Positions 1-9,214 of a stretch of DNA of 64,000 nt are shown one piece after another. The stretch spans positions 7,130,001 to 7,194,000 of the forward strand of contig NZ_CP045096.1 in assembly GCF_009184865.1 (NCBI RefSeq), given 5' to 3'. The DNA comes from Streptomyces phaeolivaceus. GTDB taxonomy: Bacteria > Actinomycetota > Actinomycetes > Streptomycetales > Streptomycetaceae. A program made the position numbers and the translations under genes. The notes beneath the pieces are model-generated. The model saw only the letters and a list, made by a program, of their open reading frames with translations, was not told where the DNA came from and searched no databases. Every line of letters begins with the position of its first letter. Within the stretch, counting starts at the first letter, position 1.

Positions 1-691
1 CCAGGGAGAAGCCGGGCTCCTCACGGAGACGGTTCTGCGTGACCTCCTCGGTCGGGTCCGCCGGCTGCCGGGAGCCGCGGCGGCGCCGGGGCGGGCGGCC
101 GGGTGCCGCGTCCCGGGCGGCTCGGCGGGCCGCCATGTCCCTGCGCTCGCCGACCGACTCGGCCGGCAGTCCGCCCGGCGTCACGTCCCACGGCTCGACC
201 CGGCCGACGTCGCGTACGTCGATCTCGCCCACCCCGGCCGCAGACAGCAGCGAGGCGAGCACCGCCCCGACCCGACCGGCGCCCCGTACCTGCACTCTCA
301 GTGACCGGCGGGTCGCCAGACGCCTCATGGCGTCGCCCGGCTCGGGTGAGATCAGCGACAGCGTGGCGGCGTCCGGGCGCAGTCGGTCGAGCACCTCGGG
401 TTTGGCACGCAGGTCGTCCGCGGCGGGGCCGCCGCCCGTCGCGTCGTCCAGCAGGCCCGACCGGGACAGGCGGTCCACCAGACCGTCCACATGGGCGTCC
501 GGCAGGCCCATGCGACGCCCCTCCTCGCGCAGCAGCGGCAGCCCGCGGGTGCCGTCGAGCAGGGCGAGGAAACTGCCCGTCGCCATGTCCATCGGGCCCA
601 GCACCATGGCGTGCGCCGGCGCCAGACCGAACTGCACGGTGTTGAGATCCCGCCAGCCGCGCCGGAGCGCGGGCTTCACCATCGGATGCAT
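1..691 (-). CDS. ThiF/MoeB-like adenylyltransferase family protein, partial
   Basis: The protein starts MHPMVKPALRRGW and runs 230 codons open to the left edge, so its C-terminus lies outside. Around residues 132-165 it reads VRGAGRVGAVLASLL followed by IDVRDVGRVEP, a Rossmann-type nucleotide-binding loop (GxGxxG) with a downstream acidic strand. This resembles the start of ThiF/MoeB/HesA (E1-like) domains. The first 130 residues show no catalytic motif I recognise. It is divergent from the metallopeptidase at 910, with about 220 bp of shared promoter space. An in-frame ATG at 682 is an alternative start. The ThiF assignment is family-level only, because the ATP- and cysteine-containing C-terminal half is missing here. 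Confidence 0.7.
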   Translation of the reverse strand, partial: MHPMVKPALRRGWRDLNTVQFGLAPAHAMVLGPMDMATGSFLALLDGTRGLPLLREEGRRMGLPDAHVDGLVDRLSRSGLLDDATGGGPAADDLRAKPEVLDRLRPDAATLSLISPEPGDAMRRLATRRSLRVQVRGAGRVGAVLASLLSAAGVGEIDVRDVGRVEPWDVTPGGLPAESVGERRDMAARRAARDAAPGRPPRRRRGSRQPADPTEEVTQNRLREEPGFSL

Positions 692-909
692 GATCGGCCC
701 CCGTAGCCAGAGATAGGTCCCCGTGTGTCGACGGTGCCAGTGCCTGGTCCGCCGACGAGTGCCAGCATGCACGGACCGCGACGAAGCGTGTCGAGAGTTG
801 TCCACAGGCGACGGCATTCGTCGTACAAATCAGGCGCTCGGAGTGCGGATCGATATCGAACCGTCCCGGAGGCGGGACTTCTCCCGTGTGCAGCGGGTAA
901 CGTCGGGGC

Positions 910-1506
910 GTGCCCGCCGACCCACTGCACCGCGCCGGAAAACCACAGCGCAGCACGACGAGCCAGCCGCCGAGCGGCTCGCGGGCGAGCGCGATCGAGG
1001 TCCGCAGGAGCGCGCGACGGCGCAGAACGGTCTCCGCGTACCGCGAGGGCGATCGCACCGTCGTGCTCATCCCCGCTCGGATGTCCGAGGCGGAGGAACA
1101 GCGCTGGGTGACGGTCATGCTCGACAAGCTGGCCGCGCAGGAAAGCAAACGACGTCTCGGCGACACCGAACTCGCGGAGCGCGCCGCCCGGCTCTCGGAC
1201 CAGTACTTCGGCGGTCGCGCCCGGCCCACGTCGGTCCGCTGGGTCACCAACCAGAACACCCGCTGGGGCTCGTGCACCCCCGCCGAGGGCAGCATCCGTC
1301 TGTCGCACCGGCTGCAGGGCATGCCCGAGTACGTCGTCGACTACGTCCTCCTCCACGAACTCGCCCACCTGCTCGTACCCGGCCACGGGCCCCGTTTCTG
1401 GCAGCTGCTGGAGGCGTATCCGCGTACCGAGCGTGCTCGCGGCTACCTCGAAGGGGTGGTCGCCGCCGACCGGCTGCCGCATCTGCCGGCCGAGCGGGAC
1501 GAGTGA
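910..1506 (+). CDS. YgjP/SprT-like (DUF45, M48-type) metallopeptidase
   Basis: This 198-residue protein starts at GTG. Near residue 150 it carries LLHELAHLLVPGHG, the HExxH zinc site followed by the third histidine, as in YgjP-type (DUF45) predicted metallopeptidases. The upstream stretch WVTNQNTRWGSC is the family's typical WGSC signature, so the catalytic domain is complete. The arginine-rich first 45 residues are less conserved in appearance, and the true start could lie further in. No signal peptide is visible, so it is probably cytosolic. The substrate is unknown. It is a single gene, divergent from the ThiF-like gene and followed by a 160-bp gap before the TerD fusion. Confidence 0.85.
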   Translation: MPADPLHRAGKPQRSTTSQPPSGSRASAIEVRRSARRRRTVSAYREGDRTVVLIPARMSEAEEQRWVTVMLDKLAAQESKRRLGDTELAERAARLSDQYFGGRARPTSVRWVTNQNTRWGSCTPAEGSIRLSHRLQGMPEYVVDYVLLHELAHLLVPGHGPRFWQLLEAYPRTERARGYLEGVVAADRLPHLPAERDE

Positions 1507-1666
1507 CGCCACCGCGTCACGCGTGTGCGTTTGTGGGACCGGTGACCGAAGTCGCGCTTTTGTACCGGCTCTGTACCAGCCTCGTACGTCCCAGGACTTT
1601 GCGGTTAGCCTGACGCGACGCACTCGCAGGCGCACGCACTTTCGGGATGGGGGACGGTCGTTACGC

Positions 1667-3271
1667 ATGGCCAGGGAATTCCAACGCGGCCACAAGGCCA
1701 AGATCAGTGACCTCACCGCGGGTACGGATCTGTACGTGGGTGTACAGATCTCCGCCCCCGGGCTGAGCTTCGACATCAGCTGCTTCGGTCTGGACGCCGA
1801 CGAACGGCTCTCGGACGACCGCTACTTCGTCTTCTTCAACCAGCCGAAGACCCCCGAGGAGTCGATCCAGCTCCTGGGTGCCCAGTCGGGCGACACGGAG
1901 TCCTTCCGCGTCACTCTCGACAAGATCCCGCCGCAGATCCAGAAGCTGTCCTTCACGGCGACGATCGACGGCAACGGGCAGATGTCGCAGATCGCCCCCG
2001 GCTACGTCCGTATCGTCGCGGGCGGCGAGGAAGTCGCCCGGTACCCCTTCGACGGCTCGGAGTTCTCCACCGAGCGCGCCGTGATGCTGGGCGACTTCTA
2101 TCTGAAGGACGTGTGGCGGTTCGCGGCCGTCGGACAGGGCTTCGACGGCGGCCTCGACGCGCTGCTGAAGAACTTCGGCGGCGAGGTCGCCGAGGAGGAG
2201 CCCGCCCCCGCACCGCAGCAGCCGCAGGCCGACGCCGCGCCCGGCTTCGCCCCGCCCGCGTTCGGCGCTCCGCCCGCTCCCGCCGCCCCGGTGCCCGCAC
2301 CGGCCCCGGAGCCCGCGCAACCGTTCGCGCCCCCGGCGCCCTCACCCTCCGTGCACGCCGCGCCGACCATCGCCGCGCCCCTGCACACCCCGCCCGGAGC
2401 GCCGCCGCAGGGCGGGCCTTTCACCCCTCCCGGCGTTCCGCCCCAGGGCGGGCCTTTCACCCCTCCCGGCGTTCCGCCCCAGGGCGGGCCCTTCACCCCG
2501 CCCGGCGCGGCTCCGCAAGGCGGTCCGTTCACGCCCCCCGGTGCTCCCGGGGCGTTCCCCGGACAGGGGCAGCCCTTCGGCGGCGGGACGCAGCTCGCGC
2601 CCGTGCCCCCGGAGGCGGGACTGCGGGTCGTCCTGACGAAGTACTCCGAGGCACCCGTCGGCGACCGCTGGACCGAGCAGAACCCGCAGCTGGTTCGGAC
2701 GACGCTGACCAAGGGCGCCAACATCCTCGCCAAGCAGGGCAGCATGGTCGCCTACCAGGGCGACATCGACTTCGCCCACAAGGGGTCGGGCCTGCTCGGC
2801 AAGTTGACGGGCCAGCTCACCGGCCAGGGCATGGCCCTGATGCGCTGTTCCGGAGACGGCGAGGTCTTCCTCGCGGACGAGGGCAGCCACCTCTTCGTGA
2901 TCCGCCTGGAGAACGAGCAGCTCTACACCAGCGCGCGCGGGGTCCTCGCCTTCGACGAGGCACTGGACACCGAGATCCGCCGTATCGAGGGCGCGGGCCT
3001 GCCGGGAGGCGGCCTGTTCAGCATGCTCTTCTCCGGCACGGGAGCGGTCGTCGTAAAGACCCGCGGCATCCCCGTCGTCCTCCCCGTCGGCCCGGCCACC
3101 TACGTCGACGGCAACGCCGTCATCGCCTGGTCCGCCGGTGCGCAGGCCGTCACCACGACCTCGCTCAGGCTGCGCCGTTCCGGGTACGCCCGGCAGACCC
3201 AGGAGGCCGTCAACCTCCAGTTCCGCGGTGCTCCCGGCAACTTCGTCGTCGTCCAGCCCTTCGAGGTGTGA
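1667..3271 (+). CDS. TerD-family / AIM24-domain fusion protein
   Basis: The protein has 534 residues in three parts. Residues 1-190 form a TerD-like domain, with ADERLSDDRYFVFFNQPKTP and the acidic loop typical of calcium-binding tellurium-resistance proteins. Residues 190-330 are a proline/alanine linker containing four near-identical GGPFTPPG repeats. Residues 330-534 form an AIM24 (TIGR00266-type) beta-rich domain ending NFVVVQPFEV. The ATG at 1667 is chosen because the TerD fold begins there (MAREFQRGHKAK). The gene is followed 8 bp later by a second AIM24 gene, so the three genes 1667-4737 look like one operon. TerD proteins are linked to stress and calcium signalling in Streptomyces; the role of this fusion is unknown. 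Confidence 0.85.
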   Translation: MAREFQRGHKAKISDLTAGTDLYVGVQISAPGLSFDISCFGLDADERLSDDRYFVFFNQPKTPEESIQLLGAQSGDTESFRVTLDKIPPQIQKLSFTATIDGNGQMSQIAPGYVRIVAGGEEVARYPFDGSEFSTERAVMLGDFYLKDVWRFAAVGQGFDGGLDALLKNFGGEVAEEEPAPAPQQPQADAAPGFAPPAFGAPPAPAAPVPAPAPEPAQPFAPPAPSPSVHAAPTIAAPLHTPPGAPPQGGPFTPPGVPPQGGPFTPPGVPPQGGPFTPPGAAPQGGPFTPPGAPGAFPGQGQPFGGGTQLAPVPPEAGLRVVLTKYSEAPVGDRWTEQNPQLVRTTLTKGANILAKQGSMVAYQGDIDFAHKGSGLLGKLTGQLTGQGMALMRCSGDGEVFLADEGSHLFVIRLENEQLYTSARGVLAFDEALDTEIRRIEGAGLPGGGLFSMLFSGTGAVVVKTRGIPVVLPVGPATYVDGNAVIAWSAGAQAVTTTSLRLRRSGYARQTQEAVNLQFRGAPGNFVVVQPFEV

Positions 3272-3279
3272 GGCAGAGC

Positions 3280-3957
3280 ATGGACCTCCAGACACTCAAC
3301 GCGCACCGCTCCGCCTCCACCGGCGTCCGTATGAGCGTGCACAGCTCCAAGACGCTCAAGGTCAGCATGGTCACCGGTCAGGACCTCCTGGCCAAGGCCG
3401 GCTCGATGATCGCGTACGACGGCTATGTGCAGTTCGACGGCCCGCCCGCCACGCTGCGCCGCAGCGCCGAGGAGATGGTCACCGGCGAGGGCGGCAAGCT
3501 GATGCTCTGCCGGGGCGACGGTGAGCTGTACCTCGCCGACTACGGCGGTGACGTCCTCATCCTCCACCTGAACAACGAGGCGCTGTCCGTCAACGGCCCC
3601 ACCCTGCTGGCCTGCGACGCCTCCCTCCAGCTCACCATCGAGCCGGTCAAGGGCCTCGCCAAGCTCTCCGGCTCGGGCCTCACCAACCTCGTGATCCGGG
3701 GCACCGGATGGGTCGCCCTGGTCAGCCGGGGTGTGCCGATCTCCCTCGACTGTGCGGAGCGGGAGACGTACGTCGACCCGGACGCGCTGATCGCCTGGAC
3801 CGACGGTCTCGACATGAAGGCCCGCCGCTCCATGAAGGCGAGTGCGCTCATCGGCCGGGGCAGTGGGGAAGCCTTCCAGATCGGGTTCAAGGGGCAGGGC
3901 TTCGTGGTCGTCCAGCCCAGCGAGGACACTGGCGACCGTTTCAAGATCCGTGGCTGA
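3280..3957 (+). CDS. AIM24 family protein
   Basis: This 225-residue protein is one AIM24/TIGR00266-like domain. It shows the recurring elements also present in its neighbours: DLLAKAGSMIAYDGYVQFDG near residue 40, LMLCRGDGELYLADYG near 75, and a C-terminal GFVVVQPSED. It lies 8 bp after the TerD-AIM24 fusion and 27 bp before a third AIM24 gene, so co-transcription is likely. No signal peptide or membrane segment is visible. The bacterial AIM24 fold is structurally known, but its biochemical role is not established. The homology among the three neighbours points to an ancestral tandem duplication. Confidence 0.85.
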   Translation: MDLQTLNAHRSASTGVRMSVHSSKTLKVSMVTGQDLLAKAGSMIAYDGYVQFDGPPATLRRSAEEMVTGEGGKLMLCRGDGELYLADYGGDVLILHLNNEALSVNGPTLLACDASLQLTIEPVKGLAKLSGSGLTNLVIRGTGWVALVSRGVPISLDCAERETYVDPDALIAWTDGLDMKARRSMKASALIGRGSGEAFQIGFKGQGFVVVQPSEDTGDRFKIRG

Positions 3958-3984
3958 CCGGGGCCGAGAGGAGAACACCACACC

Positions 3985-4737
3985 ATGCACAGCACGCTCT
4001 TCGCGCACATCCCGGTGAACCACACCGAGCGCTACACATTGCAGAATCCGCAGCTGCTCAAGACGGACGTCACCGTCGGCAGCAGCCCCGTCCTGGCCCG
4101 CCAGGGCGCCATGGTCGCCTTCGAGGGGCAGGTCGACTTCGACAGCCAGTACCGCAACCGCAGCTGGCGCAACGCTGAGCGGATGACCGGTGAGCGGCTC
4201 GAACTCATGCGCTGCAAGGGCAACGGGATCGTGTATCTCGCCAACTTCGCGCAGTACCTGCACATCATGGAGGTCGGCCGCGGCATCACCGTCGACTCCT
4301 CCGCCGTCCTCGCCTTCGACGGGTCCCTGAACGTCGGCATCGTCGCCGTGGACAGCGCCGTCGAGGTCGCCTCGGCCGGGGCGTACAACCTGGAGCTGTC
4401 CGGTGGCGGCAAGGTCGTCCTGATGACCTCGGGTCCGCCGCTCGCGCTCGAAGTGACGCCCGAGAAGAACGTCTGCGTCGACTCGGACGCCGTCATCGCC
4501 TGGTCCACCTCGCTGCGGACGCAGCTCCAGGCGCCGACCTCCACCTCCGCCGTGTGGCGCCGCAGGGGCTCCACCGGTGAGGGCTGGGAGATGCACTTCG
4601 GGGGTCAGGGGCATGTCCTGGTGCAGCCCAGCGAACTGCTTCCGCCGCAGCACCTGCGGACGTCCGGGGTGCTCGGACAGTTCGGCATGGGTGGCGGCGG
4701 ACTGAGCGGAAACTCCCTCGGGGGCAGTCGCAGCTGA
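3985..4737 (+). CDS. AIM24 family protein
   Basis: This 250-residue protein is the third AIM24-type domain in the operon. VLARQGAMVAFEGQVDFDSQ near residue 35, LMRCKGNGIVYLANF near 75 and GHVLVQPSELLPP near 215 line up with the same elements in the two upstream proteins. A glycine-rich tail (GMGGGGLSGNSLGGS) ends the protein. An AGAGGAGA ribosome-binding stretch precedes the ATG. The gene ends 24 bp before a strong hairpin at 4762-4795. Its function is unknown; the operon context suggests that it works with the TerD fusion, perhaps as a multi-subunit assembly (inference). Confidence 0.85.
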   Translation: MHSTLFAHIPVNHTERYTLQNPQLLKTDVTVGSSPVLARQGAMVAFEGQVDFDSQYRNRSWRNAERMTGERLELMRCKGNGIVYLANFAQYLHIMEVGRGITVDSSAVLAFDGSLNVGIVAVDSAVEVASAGAYNLELSGGGKVVLMTSGPPLALEVTPEKNVCVDSDAVIAWSTSLRTQLQAPTSTSAVWRRRGSTGEGWEMHFGGQGHVLVQPSELLPPQHLRTSGVLGQFGMGGGGLSGNSLGGSRS

Positions 4738-4761
4738 TCAGCCGTACCCATTGGCACATGG

Positions 4762-4795
4762 GTAAGGGGCGTCCGCCATTGCGGGCGCCCCTTAC
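4762..4795. terminator. Intrinsic terminator after the TerD-AIM24 operon
   Basis: A near-perfect 15-bp inverted repeat (GTAAGGGGCG arm, 4-nt loop CATT) lies 24 bp after the AIM24 stop codon. It has no U-tract, as is usual in Streptomyces. It could also serve the converging NUDIX gene. Confidence 0.75.
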
Positions 4796-4867
4796 CGCGT
4801 TCGTCCCCCCCGGCGGGGGACTGCCCACAGCGCGTCGGCAGCACACCGTCGGCCCGTCCACACCACG

Positions 4868-4922
4868 CGAAAGAGCGACGTCGACCGGAAGAGCGGTGTC
4901 GGCCGCAAGAGCGACTTCGGCG
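4868..4922. repeat. Three imperfect 18-bp tandem repeats
   Basis: Three consecutive copies begin AAGAGCGACGTCG, AAGAGCGGTGTCG and AAGAGCGACTTCG. They sit between the terminator and the 3' end of the NUDIX gene. The 18-bp period keeps one reading frame, but no convincing gene encloses them. Confidence 0.6.
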
Positions 4923-4929
4923 GCGAGGG

Positions 4930-5445
4930 TCAGAGCCGTGCCCGGGTGGCCTTCAGCAGGCGTACGACCGAGTCGTCGGCGACCGTCGCCACCTCGTCGT
5001 ACGGGAACCAGCGCAGGTCGAGGGACTCGTCGCTGATCGCCTCCTCGGCGTCGGCCGGGGCGAGGGCCGCGTACTGGACGTCCAGGTGCCAGGCGCACGG
5101 GGTGGGATGGCGGTCGAGGCGGACCGGGCCGCCCGGCAGGAGCGTCAGGCCCGTGATGCCGGACTCCTCCGTCGCCTCGCGGAGGGCGGAGCTCGCGAGG
5201 GTGCTGTCCTCGGGCTCGCAGTGGCCGCCCATCTGGAGCCACATCCGCAGCTTCCTGTGCAGCGTGAGCAGCACCCGGCCGCGCTCGGGGTCGATCACCA
5301 GGCCGCTCGCCGTGATGTGCCCGGCACCGCACGCCTTCCACATGCCGTCCGGGTGGGCCGAGAGGTGGTCGAGATACGCCTGACGCAGCTCGACCTGGTC
5401 CTCGTAGCTCTTCAGTACGAGGACCGCGTTGTCGTGCAGGCTCAC
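4930..5445 (-). CDS. NUDIX hydrolase
   Basis: This 171-residue protein has a Nudix-type box at about residues 72-97: GGHCEPEDSTLASSALRE followed by ATEESGI. The REXXEEXG core is intact. The loop before it is one residue longer than the textbook spacing and has D where the canonical motif has G/E, as seen in a subgroup of actinobacterial NUDIX proteins. The GTG at 5445 overlaps the stop of the upstream DUF2342 gene (GTGA), which fixes this start and implies translational coupling. The substrate is probably a nucleoside diphosphate derivative, but cannot be told from sequence. The gene ends just after the 18-bp repeats. Confidence 0.85.
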   Translation of the reverse strand: MSLHDNAVLVLKSYEDQVELRQAYLDHLSAHPDGMWKACGAGHITASGLVIDPERGRVLLTLHRKLRMWLQMGGHCEPEDSTLASSALREATEESGITGLTLLPGGPVRLDRHPTPCAWHLDVQYAALAPADAEEAISDESLDLRWFPYDEVATVADDSVVRLLKATRARL

Positions 5446-6872
5446 TCGGTGTCGTCGTCCTTCTTCTTCAGGTCGGGCTTCTTCAGGTCCGGCTTCTCGG
5501 AGGAGCCGCCAGCGGCCTCGCCGAGCATCTTGTCCAGCTCGGAGAAGTCCAGCTGCTCGCGGTGGACGAAGCCGTCGGGGTCGTCCAGGTCGGAGGCGGT
5601 CGGCAGCATGTCGGGGTGGGCCCACAGGGCGTCCCGGCCGTCGACACCGCGCGCGTCCGTGAGGGACGCCCACAGACGGGAGGCGTCGCGCAGCCGGCGA
5701 GGGCGCAGCTCCAGGCCGATCAGCGTCGCGAAGGTCTGCTCCGCCGGGCCACCCGTGGCGCGGCGGCGGCGCAGGGTCTCGCGCAGCGCGTCAGCGGACG
5801 ACAGACGCGGTTTCGCGGCGGCGTGCACCACCGCGTCCACCCAGCCCTCCACCAGCGCCAGAGCGGTCTCCAGACGGGCCAGGGCGGCCTTCTGCGCCGG
5901 AGTGTCCTCCGGCTGGAACATGCCCTGCTGAAGCGCCTGCTGCAGCTCCTCGGGGTTCTGCGGGTCGAACTGGCCGACCACGTCCTCCAGCTTGGCCGTG
6001 TCGACCTTGATCCCGCGCGCGTAGCCCTCGACCGCGCCGAACAGATGCGAGCGCAGCCACGGCACATGGGCGAAGAGCCGCTGGTGGGCGGCCTCGCGCA
6101 GCGCCAGGTAGAGCCGCACCTCGTCCTTGGCGACGCCCAGGTCCTTGCCGAACGCCTCCATGTTGATCGGCAGCAGCGCGGCCTTGCCGGCCGGGCCGAG
6201 CGGCAGGCCGACGTCGCTGGAACCGACGACCTCGCCCGCGAGCACGCCCACGGCCTGCCCGATCTGCTGGCCGAACATGGCGCCGCCCATCGACTTCATC
6301 ATGCCGATCAGCGGGCCTGCCATGGCCTGCATCTCCTCCGGCAGGATGTCGCCCATGGCGCCGCCGACGCGCTCGGCGACCGGATCGACGAGCTCCTTCC
6401 AGGCGGGCAGGGTGGCCTCCACCCATTCCGCGCGGCTCCACGCCACGGCGGAGCCCGCGCCGGACGGCAGGGACGTCACGTCGTCGAGCCACAGGTCGGC
6501 CAGGCGGACGGCCTCCTCGACGGCGGTGCGCTCGGCGGGGCCGACGCTGGCGTCCTTCGTGCCGTCGGCGGTCCCCTGGGCGACCGTCTGGCGGGCGATC
6601 TGCTTGGCCATGTCCCAGTTCACCGGGCCGCCCTCGTACGAGAGCATCTGGCCCAGCTGCTGGAAGGCGGCGCCCAGGTCGGTGGGGTTCATGGAACCGA
6701 ACATCGCGGCGAACGGATTGTCGGCGCCGGGGCCGCCGGCTCCGGGAAACCCGAAGCCGAACGGGTTGGCCGGTCCCTGACCACCACCGCTCTCCTGGTC
6801 CTTCTTCTTGCCCTCGTCGCCGTCGTCCGGCTCCTCCGGCGGAAGGCCGAATCCGAATGGGGTGTCACTCAC
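5442..6872 (-). CDS. Zinc-dependent metalloprotease, DUF2342 (zincin_2) family
   Basis: This 476-residue protein starts at GTG (VSDTPFGFGLPPEE). A low-complexity glycine/proline/phenylalanine stretch fills the first 65 residues. The conserved domain follows with LREAAHQRLFAHVPWLRSH, the H-x-x-x-F-A-H-V-P-W signature of DUF2342/TIGR03624 predicted zinc peptidases. The tail (SSEKPDLKKPDLKKKDDD) is charged and carries a short repeat. It is the first gene of a two-gene unit with the NUDIX gene. It is divergent from the SDR gene at 7063, with about 190 bp between them. The substrate is unknown, and no signal peptide is visible. Confidence 0.85.
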   Translation of the reverse strand: MSDTPFGFGLPPEEPDDGDEGKKKDQESGGGQGPANPFGFGFPGAGGPGADNPFAAMFGSMNPTDLGAAFQQLGQMLSYEGGPVNWDMAKQIARQTVAQGTADGTKDASVGPAERTAVEEAVRLADLWLDDVTSLPSGAGSAVAWSRAEWVEATLPAWKELVDPVAERVGGAMGDILPEEMQAMAGPLIGMMKSMGGAMFGQQIGQAVGVLAGEVVGSSDVGLPLGPAGKAALLPINMEAFGKDLGVAKDEVRLYLALREAAHQRLFAHVPWLRSHLFGAVEGYARGIKVDTAKLEDVVGQFDPQNPEELQQALQQGMFQPEDTPAQKAALARLETALALVEGWVDAVVHAAAKPRLSSADALRETLRRRRATGGPAEQTFATLIGLELRPRRLRDASRLWASLTDARGVDGRDALWAHPDMLPTASDLDDPDGFVHREQLDFSELDKMLGEAAGGSSEKPDLKKPDLKKKDDDTE

Positions 6873-7062
6873 GGGATTCCTCGGCTGATAGGGCCATCGG
6901 TTTTCTCCGACGGCACGGCTGCCCGAACACCACCCAGCGTAGACACCACGGCGGGTTAAGGCCTCGGTGCTCCGCCGACCGAAGGCCTGCGGCAGGATGG
7001 ATGCCACCTGGTACGTACGCGTCACCCGCGTTCGTACTGAAGACAACCGCTGGAGACGCCCG

Positions 7063-8175
7063 GTGAGTTCCCCAGATCCACAGGTTCGCGCAGCGCGAAA
7101 CCACTCAACCAGTCCCGCCGTGCGCGGGCCCGTCGTCGCGGTCACCGGCGCCGCGTCCGGCGTAGGAGCGCTGCTCACCGAGCGGCTCGCCGAGTCCGAC
7201 GAGATCCGGCAGGTCGTGGCCATCGACGAGCGGCGCGGGGAGTGCGCCGCCGCGCAGTGGCACATCCTGGACGTGCGGGACCCGGCGATCGCCGAGAAGC
7301 TGCGCGGGGCGGACGTCGTGGTGCACCTCGCCGTCGACCTCGACCTGGGCACGGACTCGGCGGCGCGCAGCGCGTACAACGTGCGCGGTACGCAGACGGT
7401 GCTCACGGCCGCCGCCGCGGCCGGAGTGCACCGGGTCGTGCTGTGCACCTCGGCGATGGTCTACGGGGCGCTGCCCGAGAACGAGCTGCCGCTGTCGGAG
7501 GACGCCGAGCTGCGGGCGACCGCCGAGGCCACCGGGGTCGGCGACCTGCTGGAGATCGAGCGGCTCGCGCGCCGGGCGCCGCGCGCCCATCCGGGCCTCA
7601 ATGTCACCGTCGTACGCCCCGCGACCCTTGTCGGAGGCACGGACACCGCGCTGACCAGGTACTTCGAGTCGCCTCGGCTGCTGGTGGTGGCCGGGTCGCG
7701 GCCCGCCTGGCAGTTCTGTCATGTCGAGGATCTGTGCGCGGCGCTGGAGTACGCCGTGCTGGAGAAGGTGGACGGGGAGCTGGCCGTCGGGTGCGAGGGG
7801 TGGCTGGAGCAGGAGGAGGTCGAGGAGCTCAGCGGGATCCGGCGCATGGAGCTGCCGTCCGCCGTCGCTCTCGGGGCCGCCGCTCGGCTGCACCGGATCG
7901 GGTTGACGCCGTCGCCTGCCGGGGATCTGGCGTACACGATGTATCCGTGGGTCGTCAGTGGGAGCCGGTTGCACGACGCCGGGTGGCGGCCGTTGTGGAC
8001 CAATGAGGAAGTGCTCGCGGAGCTGCTGGAGGAGGTCGCCGGGCGGCACACCGTGGCCGGGCGGCGGCTGGGGCGCAAGGACGCGACAGCGGCGGGGGCG
8101 GCCGGTGCGACGGTCGCGCTGCTGGGTACGGCGGCGTTGGTGCGGCAGGTTCGGAAGGCTCGGGGGCGGCGCTGA
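7063..8175 (+). CDS. NAD-dependent epimerase/dehydratase (extended SDR)
   Basis: This 370-residue protein has the SDR cofactor loop VAVTGAASGVGALL near residue 25, HLAVDLDLGT near 90, and a serine/tyrosine pair (CTSAMVYG) near 128. YxxxK is not obvious, so the catalytic lysine is uncertain. The C-terminal 40 residues contain a short hydrophobic stretch (AGAAGATVALLGTAALV) that may anchor it to the membrane. The GTG at 7063 is preferred because GGAGA lies 9 bases upstream. Its 3' end is followed by a dispersed intergenic repeat and then moaE. The substrate is unknown; a nucleotide-sugar or sterol-like substrate would be a guess. Confidence 0.8.
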   Translation: MSSPDPQVRAARNHSTSPAVRGPVVAVTGAASGVGALLTERLAESDEIRQVVAIDERRGECAAAQWHILDVRDPAIAEKLRGADVVVHLAVDLDLGTDSAARSAYNVRGTQTVLTAAAAAGVHRVVLCTSAMVYGALPENELPLSEDAELRATAEATGVGDLLEIERLARRAPRAHPGLNVTVVRPATLVGGTDTALTRYFESPRLLVVAGSRPAWQFCHVEDLCAALEYAVLEKVDGELAVGCEGWLEQEEVEELSGIRRMELPSAVALGAAARLHRIGLTPSPAGDLAYTMYPWVVSGSRLHDAGWRPLWTNEEVLAELLEEVAGRHTVAGRRLGRKDATAAGAAGATVALLGTAALVRQVRKARGRR

Positions 8176-8204
8176 GGGGTGGGTCGGCGGCGTGCGTTGA
8201 TTTT

Positions 8205-8310
8205 TTCGCCCCCGCCGCCCTTACCCGTCCCATCCCTGGGGGCTGCGCCCCCAGACCCCCCGGGTCGGCCTGCTGCCTCGTCCTCAAGCGCCGGACGGGC
8301 TGAATCGAGG
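8205..8310. repeat. Dispersed Streptomyces-type intergenic element
   Basis: The stretch contains a hairpin (CTGGGGGC-TGC-GCCCCCAG, 8236-8254) followed by CTCAAGCGCCGGACGGGCTG. I recognise this string as a motif that recurs between genes in many Streptomyces genomes. It separates the SDR gene from moaE and may act as a terminator. Confidence 0.55.
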
Positions 8311-8320
8311 ATGAGGCACG

Positions 8321-8788
<468 letters not shown>

Positions 8789-8975
8789 CGCCGTCGGTGA
8801 GGGGTGGTGGTCGGGCGACGGGAGGGCGGGTGGGGGCCTGCTGAAGCCGTGACCGGAATGCGCCCCCGCGCGTTCCGGTTGCGTAACCCGCCCCCCGGCG
8901 CGAGCGTTGACGGAGCGGATGGATAATCTGCTGATCAGTCAGATGTGGTTGCTTGATAGGGGTTGGGAGGCCGGC

Positions 8976-9140
8976 ATGGCGGCGCTCGCCTGGTTGCTGA
9001 TTCCACTTGTGGCCGCGATCGGTGCCGGACTGTGGGGCGGCTGGGCCAGCCGCAACCGCAAGAGCATCGAGGACGGCACCGAACTCGCGGGTTACTCGCG
9101 CTTCCGTGAGGCCATGGAGCGATCCCACTCCGGCGGCTAG
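8976..9140 (+). CDS. Small single-pass membrane protein
   Basis: This 54-residue protein has one hydrophobic segment (MAALAWLLIPLVAAIGAGLW, residues 1-20) followed by a charged cytosolic tail (SRNRKSIEDGTELAGYSRFR). The ATG at 8976 is chosen because GGGAGG lies 6-11 bases upstream; the longer in-frame start at 8907 would add a hydrophilic head without a clear ribosome-binding site. The gene stands 75 bp before the PDZ/Lon-type protease and may be co-transcribed with it. Its function is unknown. Confidence 0.65.
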   Translation: MAALAWLLIPLVAAIGAGLWGGWASRNRKSIEDGTELAGYSRFREAMERSHSGG

Positions 9141-9214
9141 GACCTGTCTGTGGGGTCGCCCCGGACGGACGGCCCCGGCAGTGCGCCGACAGGCCTGTCC
9201 CGTACTGTCGTTCC

